DNA from: JAJQBJ01 sp964387095 | Lineage (GTDB): Bacteria > Bacillota > Clostridia > Oscillospirales > Oscillospiraceae | Direction: 5' to 3' | DNA: 64,000 nt | Assembly: GCA_964387095.1 (NCBI GenBank) | Contig: CAYLVH010000002.1 | Location: 1-64,000, forward strand | Shown here: positions 63,903-64,000 of the stretch, in pieces | Layout: every line of letters starts with the position of its first letter | How positions within the stretch are numbered: position 1 is the first letter of the stretch | The notes under the pieces: generated by a model | The model's database searches: none | What the model saw: only the letters and a program-made list of their open reading frames with translations | What the model was told of the DNA's origin: nothing | Translations under genes and position numbers: made by a program

Positions 63903-64000
63903 GTGAAAGAAACGATTGAGGAGCGAGCCTGCAAGCTGGCCCAGTACATCATTGAGCGCAAAGCCACCGTCCGAACTGCCGCCAAACAGTTCGGTGTCAG
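63903..64000 (+). CDS. spoIIID: Sporulation regulator SpoIIID, N-terminal part (runs off the window)
   Basis: Mother-cell transcription factor that switches the programme from sigma-E to sigma-K. GTG at 63903 opens VKETIEERACKLAQYIIERK, followed by ATVRTAAKQFGV, which matches the highly conserved SpoIIID start. An AGGAG lies eight bases upstream. Only the first 32 codons are in the window. Confidence 0.93.
   Translation, partial: MKETIEERACKLAQYIIERKATVRTAAKQFGV

Overview
The window reads as chromosomal DNA from a G+C-rich, spore-forming, low-branching Firmicute, most likely a gut Oscillospiraceae (Clostridium cluster IV, relatives of Flavonifractor, Intestinimonas or Oscillibacter). The reasons are a spoIIID start at the right edge, a HemZ-type coproporphyrinogen dehydrogenase, a recJ-relA-dtd-MBL-hemZ gene run, a butyryl/4-hydroxybutyrate-type CoA-transferase, CsoR and PhoR/PhoB of Firmicute type, and strong AGGAGG-like ribosome binding sites. 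The taxon is an inference from gene content; no rRNA is present.

Layout. 0-9.7 kb is housekeeping: the end of ftsH, ybaK, recJ, a bifunctional relA/spoT, dtd, an MBL hydrolase and hemZ, broken by a hairpin-rich spacer at 1.34-1.61 kb and an IS110-like transposase scar near 6.9 kb. 9.8-16.8 kb holds a MocR-type regulator, deoC, a Cof-type HAD phosphatase, the rpsF-ssb-rpsR operon, a small ribbon-helix-helix protein and comEC. 17-23.8 kb is a complete phosphate-starvation region: pstS-pstC-pstA-pstB-phoU, then phoB-phoR with 11-bp-spaced Pho-box-like repeats. 23.9-29.6 kb is a five-gene polyamine operon, read leftwards as speA-speE-speB-carboxy(nor)spermidine dehydrogenase-carboxy(nor)spermidine decarboxylase, behind a promoter and a roughly 490-nt structured leader ending in an intrinsic terminator. 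30.2-33.9 kb has a G5/3D cell-wall protein and a CoA-transferase/phosphotriesterase-family pair. 34.1-35.9 kb has tRNA-Leu(UAG) and the ruins of a copper-efflux locus: a degenerate HMA protein, a gutted P-type ATPase, an intact CsoR, and cupin/LysR scraps.

35.9-56.1 kb is the most unusual part. Two co-directional operons, each with its own near-consensus promoter, encode an XRE regulator, a 7-TM protein, a ClpP-type protease, a double-AAA CbbX-like ATPase and a YbjN-like protein; then a VWA protein with a transmembrane segment, a 1323-residue tubulin-like GTPase (Tubulin_2 type), a 686-residue two-TM coiled-coil protein, and a 1736-residue membrane protein joining a degenerate helicase-like core, a zinc ribbon and an intact-looking transglutaminase-like triad. 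I propose these as one membrane-anchored cytoskeletal/proteolytic system of unknown purpose; this is my main finding and is an inference from co-localisation and domain content.

56.2-63.8 kb is a surface-polysaccharide operon (GT4, two tandem paralogous Wzy/ligase-like membrane proteins, GT2, Wzx flippase, CDP-glycerol glycerophosphotransferase) driven from a near-consensus promoter divergent from spoIIID. Most genes look intact; the decayed ones cluster at 6.8-7.0, 34.8-35.9 and 50.9-51.3 kb.
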